Part shown: in pieces, positions 34,626-46,456 of the stretch | Numbering within the stretch: the first letter of the stretch is position 1 | Layout of the letters: each line of letters begins with the position of its first letter | Source: Bacillus sp. WMMC1349 | Lineage (GTDB): Bacteria > Bacillota > Bacilli > Bacillales > Bacillaceae | NCBI RefSeq assembly: GCF_013155385.1 | Contig: NZ_JABJUQ010000007.1 | Coordinates: 2,586,001-2,650,000, forward strand | Reading direction: 5' to 3' | Length of the DNA stretch: 64,000 bases | Position numbers and translations under genes: made by a program | The notes under the pieces: generated by a model | Told to the model about the DNA's origin: nothing | Databases searched by the model: none | What the model saw: the letters and a program-made list of their open reading frames with translations, nothing else

Positions 34626-37040
34626 TTATCCTCTCAACACAGCTTGATACGCATCCTCGAGCGCTTTCAGCACTTGACTGTGAATTTCTGTGACTTCTTC
34701 CTCTGTCAACGTTTGTTCCGGATTTAAGTATTGCAGGCTAAAAGCGACCGATTTTTTGCCTTTTTCCATATGTTCGCCTTCATAAACATCAAAGACATGC
34801 ACTTCATTCAATAATTTGCCCCCAGCTTTTTTAATGACATCCTCAAGTTGACCACTTGTAATCTCTTTGCTGACGACTAGTGCAATATCCCGTGTAACAG
34901 AAGGATACCTCGGTATAGCCGTATATGTGATATCTGCTACATCCAGTGCAAACAGTTCATGCAGATCAAGCTCAAAGATATAAGTTTCAGGGAGATCCAG
35001 TTCTTTCTCAAAGAATGGATGAAGCTGGCCGATGAAGCCGACTAAAGCCCCGTTGTATAATATATTGGCTGTCCGTCCTGGGTGTAGCTCTTTTCTTTCA
35101 GATTGAACAAACTCGATTCCTTCATGAATACCAAGCTTTTCTAACAGGCCTTCGACAAGTCCTTTCATAACAAAGAAGTCTACCAACTTTTTCTCACCTT
35201 GCCAAAGGTTTTTATGCCATAGTCCAGTGACAGCCCCAGCAACATGTTCTTTTTCAACCGGTTTTGTTTGTTCTTCCACTTTATAGAAAACAGAACCGAT
35301 TTCGTAAAAAGCTACTGAGTCGCTTTGCCTTGCCAAGTTGTAAGCAGCTGAATCAAGCAAATTCGGGAGCAGACTTTGTCTTAAGACACTTCTTTCCTCA
35401 CTCATTGGCAATGAAAGGAACGTTTTAAATGACTTTTCAAGAGAAAAGGCAGTTGCTTTTTTGTCATTTGTTAATGAGTATGTGATGGCTTGAGAAAGAC
35501 CCGCTCCCTCTAAGAAACGTCTAACTTTTCGCCGCTTTGCTTGATAAGAGGTCAACCCACCAGCAAAACCTGTTAATTCAGGAAGTGTAGACGGAATATT
35601 ATCATACCCGTATAGTCTAGCAACCTCTTCAATTAAATCTTCTTCAATTGTAATATCGCCTCTTCTCGACGGAACAGTGACGATCAAATCAACCTCTGAT
35701 GTTTGAATAGAAAAACCTAGCTTTTCAAAAATATGAACCATTTCTTCTTGACTGATCGACATACCAAGAACTTTTGTTACTTTTTCACTGGACAGACTGA
35801 TGGTATTTTCTTTGATAGCAAGATGATCTTCTACAACCGTCCCTTCTAAAACGACACCGCCCGCGTATTGACTGATCAAATCCGCTGCACGTTCTGCAGC
35901 AAGCAGCACACGCGCTGGATCAATTCCTTTTTCAAACCGGATGCTTGACTCACTGCGAAGACCAAAATCTTTGGAAGCCTTACGGACTGTCTGACCATTA
36001 AAGTATGCCGCCTCAAGCAAAATCATTGTTGTATCTTCGCGAACTTCAGATTCTGCTCCCCCCATCACACCAGCGACAGCCTGCGGAATTGAACCATTTG
36101 TAATGACAAGGTGCTCAGGTGTTAACGTTCTTTCCTGTTCATCAAGTGTGACAATCGTTTCATTTTCGAAAGCTTTCCGGACAACAACTTCTTTTGAACC
36201 GAAGCGATGATAATCAAAAGCATGGAGCGGTTGACCGTATTCGAGAAGAACAAAGTTGGTAATATCAACAACATTATTGTGCGGTCTAATTCCAGCGTTG
36301 ATCAGCTTTGTTTGCATCCACAGTGGGGATGGACCAATTTTGACATCCTTGATCATTTTTGCTGCATATAAAGGATTAGCTTTCTTATCATCGATCTTGA
36401 CCGAGATATAATCTGCCGCTTTTTCATTTCCTGCTTGATAAGAAATTTCTGGAATCTTGACTTTACGACCAAGGATTGCTGCTACTTCATAAGCAACACC
36501 AAGCATATTCATCGCATCAGCACGGTTTGGTGTAAGCCCGAGTTCGAGTACCGCATCATCAAGCGCCAAGTTTTCAAGTGCATTAGTGCCTGTTTCAGTC
36601 TCACTTGGAAATACGAAAATCCCTTCCGCATATTCTTTTGGTACAAGTTTCCCTTGGATACCAAGCTCTTGTAAAGAACAGATCATCCCATGTGATGCTT
36701 CACCGCGAAGCTTCGCTTTTTTAATTTTAAAATTTCCCGGCAACACTGCACCGACAGTGGCAACGGCTACCTTTTGGCCTTTATCAACATTTGGAGCCCC
36801 ACAGATGATTTGAACAGGCTCATCAACACCAATATCGACAAGACACTTGTTTAATTTATCGGCGTTTGGATGCTGTTCACGTTCAAGAACATGCCCGATC
36901 ACAACACCTTTTATCCCTTCGCCTTTATATTCAATTCCTTCAACTTCGATTCCGCTTCTCGTTATTTTTTCAGCAAGTATTTCAGGATTCATTCCGTCTA
37001 AATCTACGTATTCTTCCAACCATTTATATGAAACAAACAT
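34626..37040 (-). CDS. pheT: Phenylalanyl-tRNA synthetase beta subunit
   Basis: 804 residues, the full bacterial length. Domains in order: an EMAP-like tRNA-binding domain (about 40-150: [26 protein letters not shown]), the B3/B4 editing domain (about 210-385: [15 protein letters not shown]), B5 (about 410-475), the catalytic-like core, and the C-terminal ferredoxin-fold anticodon domain ([14 protein letters not shown]). With PheS it forms the alpha2beta2 enzyme. It lies 14 bases after pheS. Confidence 0.97.
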   Translation of the reverse strand: MFVSYKWLEEYVDLDGMNPEILAEKITRSGIEVEGIEYKGEGIKGVVIGHVLEREQHPNADKLNKCLVDIGVDEPVQIICGAPNVDKGQKVAVATVGAVLPGNFKIKKAKLRGEASHGMICSLQELGIQGKLVPKEYAEGIFVFPSETETGTNALENLALDDAVLELGLTPNRADAMNMLGVAYEVAAILGRKVKIPEISYQAGNEKAADYISVKIDDKKANPLYAAKMIKDVKIGPSPLWMQTKLINAGIRPHNNVVDITNFVLLEYGQPLHAFDYHRFGSKEVVVRKAFENETIVTLDEQERTLTPEHLVITNGSIPQAVAGVMGGAESEVREDTTMILLEAAYFNGQTVRKASKDFGLRSESSIRFEKGIDPARVLLAAERAADLISQYAGGVVLEGTVVEDHLAIKENTISLSSEKVTKVLGMSISQEEMVHIFEKLGFSIQTSEVDLIVTVPSRRGDITIEEDLIEEVARLYGYDNIPSTLPELTGFAGGLTSYQAKRRKVRRFLEGAGLSQAITYSLTNDKKATAFSLEKSFKTFLSLPMSEERSVLRQSLLPNLLDSAAYNLARQSDSVAFYEIGSVFYKVEEQTKPVEKEHVAGAVTGLWHKNLWQGEKKLVDFFVMKGLVEGLLEKLGIHEGIEFVQSERKELHPGRTANILYNGALVGFIGQLHPFFEKELDLPETYIFELDLHELFALDVADITYTAIPRYPSVTRDIALVVSKEITSGQLEDVIKKAGGKLLNEVHVFDVYEGEHMEKGKKSVAFSLQYLNPEQTLTEEEVTEIHSQVLKALEDAYQAVLRG

Positions 37041-37054
37041 TGTGCGTCCTCCTT

Positions 37055-38089
37055 TTAAGCCTGTTTAAACTGGGATAAAAATCTAACATCGTTTGTATAA
37101 AAGTGACGAATATCATCAATACCATATTTCAGCATCGCGATCCGTTCCACACCCATTCCAAATGCAAATCCTTGATATTCTTTAGAATTGAATCCTGCCA
37201 TTTCAAGCACATTCGGATGCACCATTCCCGCGCCAAGTATTTCAATCCAACCGGTTTGTTTACAAACCGAACATCCATTCCCCTCGCATTTGAAACAGGA
37301 GACATCCACTTCGACAGATGGTTCTGTAAACGGGAAGAAACTTGGGCGTAATCTAATTTCACGTTCTTCACCGAACATCTTTTTCGCAACCGTTTCAAGT
37401 GTTCCTTTCAGGTCACTCATACTGATATTGTGATCCACACAAAGCCCTTCAATCTGCATAAACTGGTGGGAGTGTGTTGCATCATCATGATCACGGCGGT
37501 ACACTTTTCCCGGACAAATGATTTTTACAGGACCTTTTCCTTGGTGTTTTTCTAGAGTACGTGTTTGAACTGGTGAAGTTTGCGTTCTCATCAGTGTATC
37601 TTCGGTAATGTAAAAACTATCCTGCATATCACGGGCCGGATGTTCTTTTGGAAGGTTGAGTGCCTCAAAATTGTAATAATCTGTTTCTACTTGAGGACCT
37701 TCTTCAACGGAATAACCCATACTAATAAACAGGTCTTCAATGTCTTCGACAACAATTGTCAATGGATGCGTAGCACCTGTTTTGACAGGGCTTCCTGGAA
37801 GTGTCACATCAATCGTTTGCTCTTTTAGCTTTCTTTTGACTTCTTCCTCTTCAAGTTTGGCATTTTTTTCAGCAATAGCAGCGGCAATTGTTTCCCTGAC
37901 TTCGTTTGCCAATGCGCCCATTTTTGGTCTTTCTTCTGCTGAAAGCTTTCCCATTCCCCGAAGCACTTCTGTAATCGGACCTTTTTTCCCAAGATATGCA
38001 ACTCTGACATCATTGACTGTTTTTAAAGAATCTGCAGCTACTACTTTAGCAATTGCTTCTTTTTCAAGCCGTTTTAACTCTTCTTGCAT
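37055..38089 (-). CDS. pheS: Phenylalanyl-tRNA synthetase alpha subunit
   Basis: 344 residues. An N-terminal coiled coil ([15 protein letters not shown]) is followed by the class II catalytic core: [20 protein letters not shown], motif 2 [17 protein letters not shown] and motif 3 [20 protein letters not shown]. The four-cysteine [12 protein letters not shown] segment is present. The start at 38089 follows AAAGGAGGAATTC. Expression is controlled by a T-box in the 320-base leader. Confidence 0.97.
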   Translation of the reverse strand: MQEELKRLEKEAIAKVVAADSLKTVNDVRVAYLGKKGPITEVLRGMGKLSAEERPKMGALANEVRETIAAAIAEKNAKLEEEEVKRKLKEQTIDVTLPGSPVKTGATHPLTIVVEDIEDLFISMGYSVEEGPQVETDYYNFEALNLPKEHPARDMQDSFYITEDTLMRTQTSPVQTRTLEKHQGKGPVKIICPGKVYRRDHDDATHSHQFMQIEGLCVDHNISMSDLKGTLETVAKKMFGEEREIRLRPSFFPFTEPSVEVDVSCFKCEGNGCSVCKQTGWIEILGAGMVHPNVLEMAGFNSKEYQGFAFGMGVERIAMLKYGIDDIRHFYTNDVRFLSQFKQA

Positions 38090-38129
38090 TTTTGAATTCC
38101 TCCTTTTATGTAAAAAACCTAATTTTCGG

Positions 38130-38410
38130 CAATAAAAAAGCCCCTTTCCGAATGAAAGGGACGAATCGTGGCCCGTGGTACCACCCTTTTTAAGAAACAA
38201 AAAAACTTTGCTTCCTCACTTCATTAATATAACGGACGATTGAATCCGGTTCACCTTTACACATCCAGTGATGTGGTCCAAGTGACAACTCAAGAGGTGA
38301 AACGTTTTTTAACCTGCCATAAAAATGCTTTCAGTCAAGGCACTTTTTCCCTAAAAAGGCATCACGGTCAAAAACAGCCTCTATCACTGTTTTTACATAT
38401 AATAAATTTA
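38130..38410 (-). ncRNA. T-box leader of pheST
   Basis: Minus strand contains the universal T-box sequence AAGGGTGGTACCACG at 38174-38188, followed by a terminator hairpin CCCTTTCATTC/GGAAAGGGGC then TTTTTT at about 38138-38163. About 220 bases of upstream leader can form stem I. Uncharged tRNA-Phe should promote read-through into pheS. The specifier codon was not assigned with confidence. Confidence 0.92.
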
Positions 38411-38439
38411 ATTATAGTGAATTATATCGTCTGATGCAA
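38411..38439 (-). promoter_or_regulatory. Sigma-A promoter of pheST
   Basis: Minus strand TTGCAT, 17-base spacer, TATAAT. The -35 box begins four bases after the ysgA stop codon, and transcription would begin just before the T-box leader. Confidence 0.75.
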
Positions 38440-38442
38440 TGG

Positions 38443-39195
38443 TTATCCGCGAAGATGATAAAGTAATATCGCTGTGGCAGCTGCCACATTGAGAGACTCC
38501 GCTTTACCATAGATCGGAACGAAAAGATTGCGGTCAGTTTGGGTTAGCATTTCTGGATCAACACCTGAACCTTCATTTCCGATTAAAAGGGCGAATGACT
38601 GTGATGGTTTCACCTCTTGATAGGGAATTGCATTTTGCAGCGCAGTCCCATATACAGGGATGTTTTTCTGTTTTAGTTGTTCCATTAATTCAGAAAGCTC
38701 AAATTTTATGATCGGTAGGTGAAAATGTGATCCTTGGGCAGATCTCAGTGTTTTGCCATTGTATGGATCGACCGTCCCAGGGCTGAGAACGACAGCATCG
38801 ATCCCAGCGGCATCGGCTGTCCGAATGATCGTTCCTAAATTGCCGGGATCTTGGACTCGATCGGCAAGCAACAATTTTTCATATTGGAAAGGATTGTTCT
38901 CCGTTTCCGACATTCGACAAACGGCTGCAACAGTTTGAGGTGTCTCTGTTTCGGTGATTTCTGTAAAAGCATCCTCACTTAGGATGTAGCAAGAAACAGA
39001 TAGATCCAGACCATCTGGAAAATTCGCTTCCTCTGTAACCATCACTTCCAAGACAATCCCAGGGGTTTTCAGTGCTTCCTCGACAAGGTGCTCCCCTTCA
39101 ATGATATAAGTATTGGTTTTGGTTCGCTCTTTCTTGCTATGAAGTTTTTTCCAATCTTTGACTTTTTGGTTTTTAGCAGATTCAATTCGTTTCAA
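38443..39195 (-). CDS. ysgA: SpoU-family RNA 2'-O-methyltransferase YsgA
   Basis: 250 residues. An N-terminal L30e-like substrate domain (KDWKKLHSKKERTKTNTYII) precedes the knotted SPOUT domain with the three SpoU motifs: DRVQDPGNLGTIIRTADAAG, LLIGNEGSGV and PIYGKAESLNVAAATAILLY. Such enzymes methylate ribose in rRNA or tRNA with SAM. Upstream of pheS as in B. subtilis. Confidence 0.93.
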   Translation of the reverse strand: MKRIESAKNQKVKDWKKLHSKKERTKTNTYIIEGEHLVEEALKTPGIVLEVMVTEEANFPDGLDLSVSCYILSEDAFTEITETETPQTVAAVCRMSETENNPFQYEKLLLADRVQDPGNLGTIIRTADAAGIDAVVLSPGTVDPYNGKTLRSAQGSHFHLPIIKFELSELMEQLKQKNIPVYGTALQNAIPYQEVKPSQSFALLIGNEGSGVDPEMLTQTDRNLFVPIYGKAESLNVAAATAILLYHLRG

Positions 39196-39310
39196 AGCGT
39201 TTGACTCCTTTGTCTGACAATAGCTACATTATATCTCATCATTGATACATATTAAACCTGTCAATCGTGCAGAATAGTAAAAACAAGTGATGAATGGAGT
39301 GAAAGTGAAA

Positions 39311-39523
39311 ATGGATTTAAATTTAAGAAACGCAGTTATTTCTAATGTCACAGGAAATACACAAGATCAACTAAAGTCTACAATTATCGATGCGATTCAA
39401 AGCGGTGAAGAGAAGATGCTGCCCGGTTTAGGCGTTTTGTTTGAAGTGATTTGGAAGCACGCTTCAGATTCGGATAAAGTCGAAATGCTCGAAACTTTAG
39501 AGCAAGGATTAAAAACACCATAA
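39311..39523 (+). CDS. sspI: Small acid-soluble spore protein SspI
   Basis: 70 residues ([20 protein letters not shown]...), the SspI family: a minor SASP made in the forespore under sigma-G control in B. subtilis. Contains [20 protein letters not shown]. The ATG at 39311 is chosen over the upstream in-frame ATG because GGAGTGAAAG lies before it and the length fits the family. Confidence 0.93.
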   Translation: MDLNLRNAVISNVTGNTQDQLKSTIIDAIQSGEEKMLPGLGVLFEVIWKHASDSDKVEMLETLEQGLKTP

Positions 39524-39552
39524 ACCGGAGGCCGTTTGTGCCCCCGGTTTCA
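39523..39552. terminator. Terminator between sspI and cstA
   Basis: ACCGGAGGC/GCCCCCGGT hairpin followed by TTTCATT, shared between the convergent sspI and cstA genes. Confidence 0.75.
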
Positions 39553-39555
39553 TTA

Positions 39556-41385
39556 TTAACGAGGAATAGATGGTTCCATTCTTAAGGTAGGATCACGCCA
39601 CATTTCAATCCATTTTTTTAGTGCACTAACCATAATAATCAATCCCAAAAGAAGCATGATAATCGATAATATACCGTTTAACATACTATAGCCAGCAGCT
39701 TCCGCGTTAAAATAAACGTGGCTGATCATCCAGTATCCTGCATAATTAACAGTGATATATAAATAGCTTAGCGGGATCAGACATGTCAACATATAGCGCC
39801 GTTTATCCGCAATTTTCAGGATGACAGTCGCTCCGATAATGAGACCGACAGATGCCATCAGTTGATTGGAGACACCGAACAGTGCCCAAATCGAACTAAT
39901 GTCACCGGAATATAGTAAATATCCCCACATGAAACAGGCAAGTGCACTTGCAATGACTGAACCCGGGAGCCAGTCCGTTCTTTTAAGCGGTTTGTATAAA
40001 TCCCCAAAAAAATCTTGAATTAAATAGCGAGCCACTCTTGTTCCCGCATCAATGGCCGTTAAAATAAACACCGCCTCAAACATAATCACAAACTGGAAAA
40101 AATATGATGATAAATGACTGAAAAATGGAACATCAGTAAAAATGTAAGTCATACCAACAGCAAGTGTAACGGCTCCGCCTGTTCGCCCCTCTAAATTCAG
40201 ACCAATTTCCTTACTGAGCTCAGGTAAATGCACAACATCAATGCCAAGTGTCCGAAACATTTCCGGAGAACTGTTAATGGCAAAATAATCACCTGGTTGT
40301 AAGGCTGTCGCCGCAATCAAAGCCATAATGCCCACTAAACACTCGACAAGCATTGCTCCAAAAGCAACAAACTTCATATCACTCCATTTGTTTAACATTT
40401 TCGGTGTCGTACCTGAACCAACAAATGCGTGAAACCCGGAGATTGCCCCACAAGCAATCGTAATCGAAATAAACGGCCAAACAGGTCCTGGTGAGACAGG
40501 TCCACCGCCACCTGTAAACTCTGTAAAGGCTGGAAATGGGATTGCCGGATTGACGATAAACACCCCAGCAATCAAAGCAATGAAGACACCGATTTTCATA
40601 AAACTGCTTAAATAATCACGAGGTGCAAGCAGAAGCCAAACAGGCAGTGCAGCTGCAAAAAATGCATAAATCGGCAGTACGATCGCAAGTGTCTTTGTGT
40701 CAAGTGTCAACACTTCACCGAGCGGCGTATTGGCAATAGACGGTCCAACAAATACACCAATCATTAGCAACATGAACCCTACTGTTGATGCCAGTTTTAA
40801 GTTGCCTGTTTTTTTATAAAACAAACCAACACCCATAGCTATCGGGATCGTGATGGCAACAGAAAACGTCCCCCACGGGTTATGTTCGAGCGCGTGGAGG
40901 ACAACCATTGATAAGCCTGCCATAGTAATCGTAATAATGAATAGCATGGCAAGCCCTGTGCAGAATCCGGCAACAGGTCCCAGCTCCTCTTTCGCCACTT
41001 CTGACAGCGACTTCCCATTTCTTCGCATTGAAGCAAATAATACGACAAGATCATGAACCGCTCCCCCAATCACTGCTCCGATTAACAACCACAACAACCC
41101 AGGTAAATAGCCGAATTGTGCCGCTAAAATCGGTCCGACAAGCGGTCCTGCTGCTGCAATAGCTGCAAAATGATGTCCAAAAGACACCCATTTGTTTGTC
41201 GGTACATAATCTTTGCCATCTTCCTGAAGATGAGCAGGTGTCGGTTTGTCATCGTTCACCTTCAACACTTTCACCATCATAAATGTTCCGTATAAACGGT
41301 AGGCGATCGCCAATAGACAAATAGACGCGATCACAATCGTAATAGCATTCATCCAATTTCTCCCCCCTCGTATCCTTTTTAACAT
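39556..41385 (-). CDS. cstA: CstA-family carbon starvation/peptide transporter
   Basis: 609 residues at most with about 16 membrane helices. CstA conserved segments include WVSFGHHFAAIAAAGPLVGP, GAVIGGAVHDLVVLFASMRR, FHAFVGSGTTPKMLNKWSDM and DIGTRVARYLIQDF-like DAGTRVARYLIQDFFGD. CstA/BtsT proteins import peptides or pyruvate during carbon limitation. Start is uncertain: MNAITIVIASICLLAIAY, 11 codons in and with GGGGGGAG upstream, is the likely one, giving 598 residues as in B. subtilis. Confidence 0.92.
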   Translation of the reverse strand: MLKRIRGGRNWMNAITIVIASICLLAIAYRLYGTFMMVKVLKVNDDKPTPAHLQEDGKDYVPTNKWVSFGHHFAAIAAAGPLVGPILAAQFGYLPGLLWLLIGAVIGGAVHDLVVLFASMRRNGKSLSEVAKEELGPVAGFCTGLAMLFIITITMAGLSMVVLHALEHNPWGTFSVAITIPIAMGVGLFYKKTGNLKLASTVGFMLLMIGVFVGPSIANTPLGEVLTLDTKTLAIVLPIYAFFAAALPVWLLLAPRDYLSSFMKIGVFIALIAGVFIVNPAIPFPAFTEFTGGGGPVSPGPVWPFISITIACGAISGFHAFVGSGTTPKMLNKWSDMKFVAFGAMLVECLVGIMALIAATALQPGDYFAINSSPEMFRTLGIDVVHLPELSKEIGLNLEGRTGGAVTLAVGMTYIFTDVPFFSHLSSYFFQFVIMFEAVFILTAIDAGTRVARYLIQDFFGDLYKPLKRTDWLPGSVIASALACFMWGYLLYSGDISSIWALFGVSNQLMASVGLIIGATVILKIADKRRYMLTCLIPLSYLYITVNYAGYWMISHVYFNAEAAGYSMLNGILSIIMLLLGLIIMVSALKKWIEMWRDPTLRMEPSIPR

Positions 41386-41545
41386 ATCTCATATTTTTTG
41401 TAAGCGCAATCATTTGTTTGATACGTTCGTTAAAAATCTGAACTCGTTATTGAATGCCGAAAGGAAAAAGCTTTACATCTGTTTATGGCATTGGGCATAC
41501 AGTCAACCTTTTACCCCTATTATCTAAGAAATTTGATTAAAACTA

Positions 41546-41610
41546 GTGTGGATGAATGAAATCGGGAAGTTTGCTCGCTTTCCGCGAGACCCCGCAGGAG
41601 GCTCCAATGT
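41546..41610. repeat. Short interspersed repeat, copy 1
   Basis: GTGTGGATGAATGAA, then TTTGCTCGCTTTCCGCGAG, then CCCCGCAGGAGGCTCC. The core CTCGC-TTTCC-GCGAG can form a hairpin. The same 43-44 base unit, in the same orientation, occurs at 55621. It lies in the cstA-abfA gap. I recall similar TTTCCGCG...GGAGGCTCC elements scattered in Bacillus genomes, but the family name is not known to me. Confidence 0.6.
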
Positions 41611-41747
41611 CTCTGATCCATGTTGATCATCATCTTTAAACTTAATTATTTCAAAAAATTCCGGTACCAATAACACCATTACACCTTCTGGAGCCAACCA
41701 TGTAATATGGAGTAGTGAATCATGTTTTTTCTGTACAAAATAGTAAA

Positions 41748-41775
41748 CACCTTCAATTATAATCAATTGAAGGTG
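41748..41775 (-). terminator. Hairpin after abfA
   Basis: CACCTTCAATT/AATTGAAGGTG, perfect 11-base arms with a six-base loop, 20 bases after the abfA stop. The minus-strand T-run is weak (TTTACTATTTTG). Confidence 0.6.
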
Positions 41776-41795
41776 CACTTCTATATTATGCTGTT

Positions 41796-43328
<1,533 letters not shown>

Positions 43329-44171
43329 TTACCCTTTAATTCCACCAGCAGTAAGGCCTGAAATAAAATATTTTTGGAAAAACAAGAAAATCAAGATAAC
43401 AGGCAAAATCGCCAGGACAGATCCTGAAATGAGCATGTCATAGTTGTTTCCATACGGACTAAGTAAAGTAGATAATCCGATTGGAAGCGTAAACATTTCT
43501 TTTGACCGTAAAACAATTAATGGCCATAAAAAATTGTTCCAGCTGTTTAATGATTGAAGAATGATCATTGCACCAAAAGCCGGCTTCATGAGCGGTGCCA
43601 TAATCCGGAAGAAAATCCCGAATTCTGTGCAACCATCCATCCTTGCTGAATCAAGCAAATCTTTCGGTAAACCGAGCGCATACTGCCTAAAGAAAAATAC
43701 AGCGACAGGAGACACAATAAACGGGAGAATGACGCCGGTATATGTGTCAGAAATATGCAATGAAACTGTCATTTTAAATAACGGCAGCATTAAGATTTCA
43801 ATTGGTACCATCATGATCAAGAGCACAAGAACAAACAGCAGATTTTTCCCTTTAAACTGATATACAGCAAGCCCGTATCCAACTAATGAAGAAAACAACA
43901 GTGTTAAAACGGTGGAAATGACCGTAAGGAACAAGCTGTTTGTGAACCATTTAAAATAGATGCTTCCACCGTTAAACAAATATGCATAGTTATCAAGGCT
44001 TAAAATATCGGGATCTAGCTTTAAATTAAGCCCGAACCGAAGCAATTCTGATGATGGTTTTAGCGAGCCGAGCAACAAACAGAGAAGCGGAAATACAAAC
44101 AAAAAACTCAAAATTGCAAACAGAAAAATAGAAGCTATTTTTGCAATGTTTAAACCTCTGGCAGGACCCAT
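43329..44171 (-). CDS. araQ: Arabinose oligosaccharide ABC permease AraQ
   Basis: 280 residues with six membrane helices, MalG type. The EAA loop reads LLDSARMDGCTEFGIFFRIM then PLMKPA, the docking site for the ATPase (MsmX in B. subtilis, encoded elsewhere). With AraN and AraP it imports arabino-oligosaccharides. The start overlaps the araP stop by one base. Confidence 0.94.
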   Translation of the reverse strand: MGPARGLNIAKIASIFLFAILSFLFVFPLLCLLLGSLKPSSELLRFGLNLKLDPDILSLDNYAYLFNGGSIYFKWFTNSLFLTVISTVLTLLFSSLVGYGLAVYQFKGKNLLFVLVLLIMMVPIEILMLPLFKMTVSLHISDTYTGVILPFIVSPVAVFFFRQYALGLPKDLLDSARMDGCTEFGIFFRIMAPLMKPAFGAMIILQSLNSWNNFLWPLIVLRSKEMFTLPIGLSTLLSPYGNNYDMLISGSVLAILPVILIFLFFQKYFISGLTAGGIKG

Positions 44172-45115
44172 TAATAGCCCTCCTTTTTAAATGAACCAGA
44201 CAGTTTTAATGAAATCAGACTTGCGATTAAAATGATGAGCAAAAGCACAATGCCAATCGCTGAGCCATAGCCCATATTGTTGTAAGCAAGACCTTGTTGA
44301 TAAATATATCCGACCATCGTCAATCCGATATTTCCTGGAGAGTTGTTTTGCCATAGCACATAGCTTTCTTCAAACATCCGAAAACCGCCAATAATGCTAA
44401 TGGTTAAAACATAAACGGTGACGGGTTTTAAAAATGGTAGTGTAATATGATAAAACTTCTTCAAAGTGCCGGCCCCATCCATTTCTGCTGCTTCATACAA
44501 ATCCTTCGGAACATTTTGCAAGCCAGCCAAGAAATATAGTACATTGATGCCCATCCATCTCCAAGATGCCAGCAAAACCATTAAAAACATTCCGGTATGT
44601 TCATTATTCAGCCAGTTTTGTGGTGAAGCACCAAGTTTAACTAAAATCGAATTAGCAAGTGATGTTTCCAACTCTCCAAAAATCAGCCGAAAAATAATTC
44701 CCGCTACAATCGTTGAAGTCAAAGCCGGGATGAATAAAGCGGATTTAAAGACACTTTTAAACTTCACCAGTTTTGAATTCAATAAAACTGCAAGTATAAG
44801 CGGTACAGGTATTAAAATCAATAATGTCCAAAAGGTGTATTTGATCGTGTTGAAAAGTGCGGTAAAAAAAGTAGGATTATTTAATGCTTTGTAGTTATCC
44901 AGCCCAACAAAATGAATATCTCCGGGAAGGATGCTCTGAAAACTCATAATCAAAACGCTGATAAGCGGATAAAGAAAAAATATGCAAAAGGAGATGACAA
45001 AAGGTGCTGTGAAAATGTAAGGTGCTGCTTTTGCTGAATATAGAAAACTGCTTAGTTTTCTTTTTCTGCTCACCGGCGGAATCGAATGCACTGTGTCAGT
45101 TTTAACAGTCTTCAA
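44171..45115 (-). CDS. araP: Arabinose oligosaccharide ABC permease AraP
   Basis: 314 residues, MalF-type permease with six helices after a basic cytoplasmic start (SRKRKLSSFLYSAKAAPYIF). The EAA loop is DLYEAAEMDGAGTLKKFYHI then TLPFLKPV. Partner of AraQ, following araN by 33 bases. Confidence 0.94.
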   Translation of the reverse strand: MKTVKTDTVHSIPPVSRKRKLSSFLYSAKAAPYIFTAPFVISFCIFFLYPLISVLIMSFQSILPGDIHFVGLDNYKALNNPTFFTALFNTIKYTFWTLLILIPVPLILAVLLNSKLVKFKSVFKSALFIPALTSTIVAGIIFRLIFGELETSLANSILVKLGASPQNWLNNEHTGMFLMVLLASWRWMGINVLYFLAGLQNVPKDLYEAAEMDGAGTLKKFYHITLPFLKPVTVYVLTISIIGGFRMFEESYVLWQNNSPGNIGLTMVGYIYQQGLAYNNMGYGSAIGIVLLLIILIASLISLKLSGSFKKEGY

Positions 45116-45148
45116 GTTATCGCCTCGCTTTACCGTAATGAAAGACTA

Positions 45149-46453
45149 CTATTGGCCCTTTACTTCAGCAGCTGCATCATCCAATGCTTCTTTTGGCGAT
45201 TTGCTGCCATTTTTGATCACTTCAAATAAGACATTTTTATTGACCAAATCGGAAGTTTTCGCAAAATCCTCATGGAGATAAAGCGGATTTATCTCATCTT
45301 TTATCTCGAGAAGCATAGAAAAAATCTTTGTGCCGTTTTGGAAATATTCTGTATACTTATTTTGTTGTTTTAATTCTTTTGAACTCCATACATCCCATCG
45401 TATCGGATCAAATCCAAGGACAGTCCAGAGTTTCGTATTTCCTTTTTTCGATGCTTTAGCAAATTTCAAAAATTCTTTGGCTAATTTAACTTGTTTCCCT
45501 TGTTTCGGAATGACAGTCGCAGTTCCACCCATTCCCGCTGAGCGGTCTCCACCTTTTTTCCATGCTGGTAGCGGTCTGATCGCGATCTTTCCTTTTAAAT
45601 CTGGCATATAGTCTATAAACCTGCCCATATACCAGATTGGCATTAAAACAGATGCCGCCCCGCCTTGATTCATGAATCCATAGTATTCTTCACTGTGATG
45701 AAAGCCTCCTGGTGCCGTGACTGCAATTTTATCTTTCTCTTTTAAATTTTTTACAAATTCAAGTGTTTTGACGTTCGTTTCATTATTTAAAATGAATTGA
45801 CCGTTTTTATCAAAGTAACCTGATCCCTGCTGAGAAATTAGTGGCAAAAACGAATTGGAATCAGTCGTTTCAATTGTCGTCATCGGCTTACCGGTTTTTT
45901 TGACAACCTTTTTGCCTGCTTTGCGATAATCATCCCAAGTTTTGATGTCATCCGGGTTGACTCCTGCTTTATTTAAAATATCCATGTTATAGTACATCAC
46001 AGTCGTACCCACATGGGTTGCAAGCCCATACACTTTTCCTTTTTTACTGTAGAGGGTCAGCCGTGCTTCCACAAACTTGTCACGATCGTCTTTAACCAAA
46101 GAAGTTAGATCTTCCAAAGGAATATCTGAACCTTTCAAAAAATTAGAGAAACGTGCAAGCTCAACATCAGCAATATCAGGAAGTCCTTTTCCTGCCAAAA
46201 GTGAAATGGATAGGTTATCATGCATTTGTCCATATGGATAGACAACGGTATTTAATTTAATCTTTCGGTCAGGATATGTTTTGTTCCATTCTTTCACCAT
46301 TTCTGCATAAAACTGTTCATGCAGTCCATTAAACGTCCAAAATGTCAGTTCTGTCTCATCTGCTGTTTTGCCAGTGGTGGGGCTTGCTTTGCATCCTGTT
46401 AATAAGACATTTATCGTCAACAATATCATGAAAAATGAAAGGAACTTTCTCAC
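45149..46453 (-). CDS. araN: Arabinose oligosaccharide-binding lipoprotein AraN
   Basis: 434 residues, an extracellular solute-binding lipoprotein. The signal peptide ends in a lipobox LLTGC at residues 17-21. Family 1 binding-protein features follow: ELTFWTFNGLHEQFYAEMVK, DVELARF, KTWDDYRKAGKKVVKKTG. It captures arabinose oligomers for AraPQ. Three bases after araM. Confidence 0.94.
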   Translation of the reverse strand: MRKFLSFFMILLTINVLLTGCKASPTTGKTADETELTFWTFNGLHEQFYAEMVKEWNKTYPDRKIKLNTVVYPYGQMHDNLSISLLAGKGLPDIADVELARFSNFLKGSDIPLEDLTSLVKDDRDKFVEARLTLYSKKGKVYGLATHVGTTVMYYNMDILNKAGVNPDDIKTWDDYRKAGKKVVKKTGKPMTTIETTDSNSFLPLISQQGSGYFDKNGQFILNNETNVKTLEFVKNLKEKDKIAVTAPGGFHHSEEYYGFMNQGGAASVLMPIWYMGRFIDYMPDLKGKIAIRPLPAWKKGGDRSAGMGGTATVIPKQGKQVKLAKEFLKFAKASKKGNTKLWTVLGFDPIRWDVWSSKELKQQNKYTEYFQNGTKIFSMLLEIKDEINPLYLHEDFAKTSDLVNKNVLFEVIKNGSKSPKEALDDAAAEVKGQ

Positions 46454-46456
46454 GTT

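Noticed and set aside
41524..41778. An 84-codon minus-strand frame between cstA and abfA
   Set aside because: It begins inside the abfA terminator hairpin and runs through repeat copy 1, without a clear ribosome site. Its middle looks mildly protein-like but there is no family.
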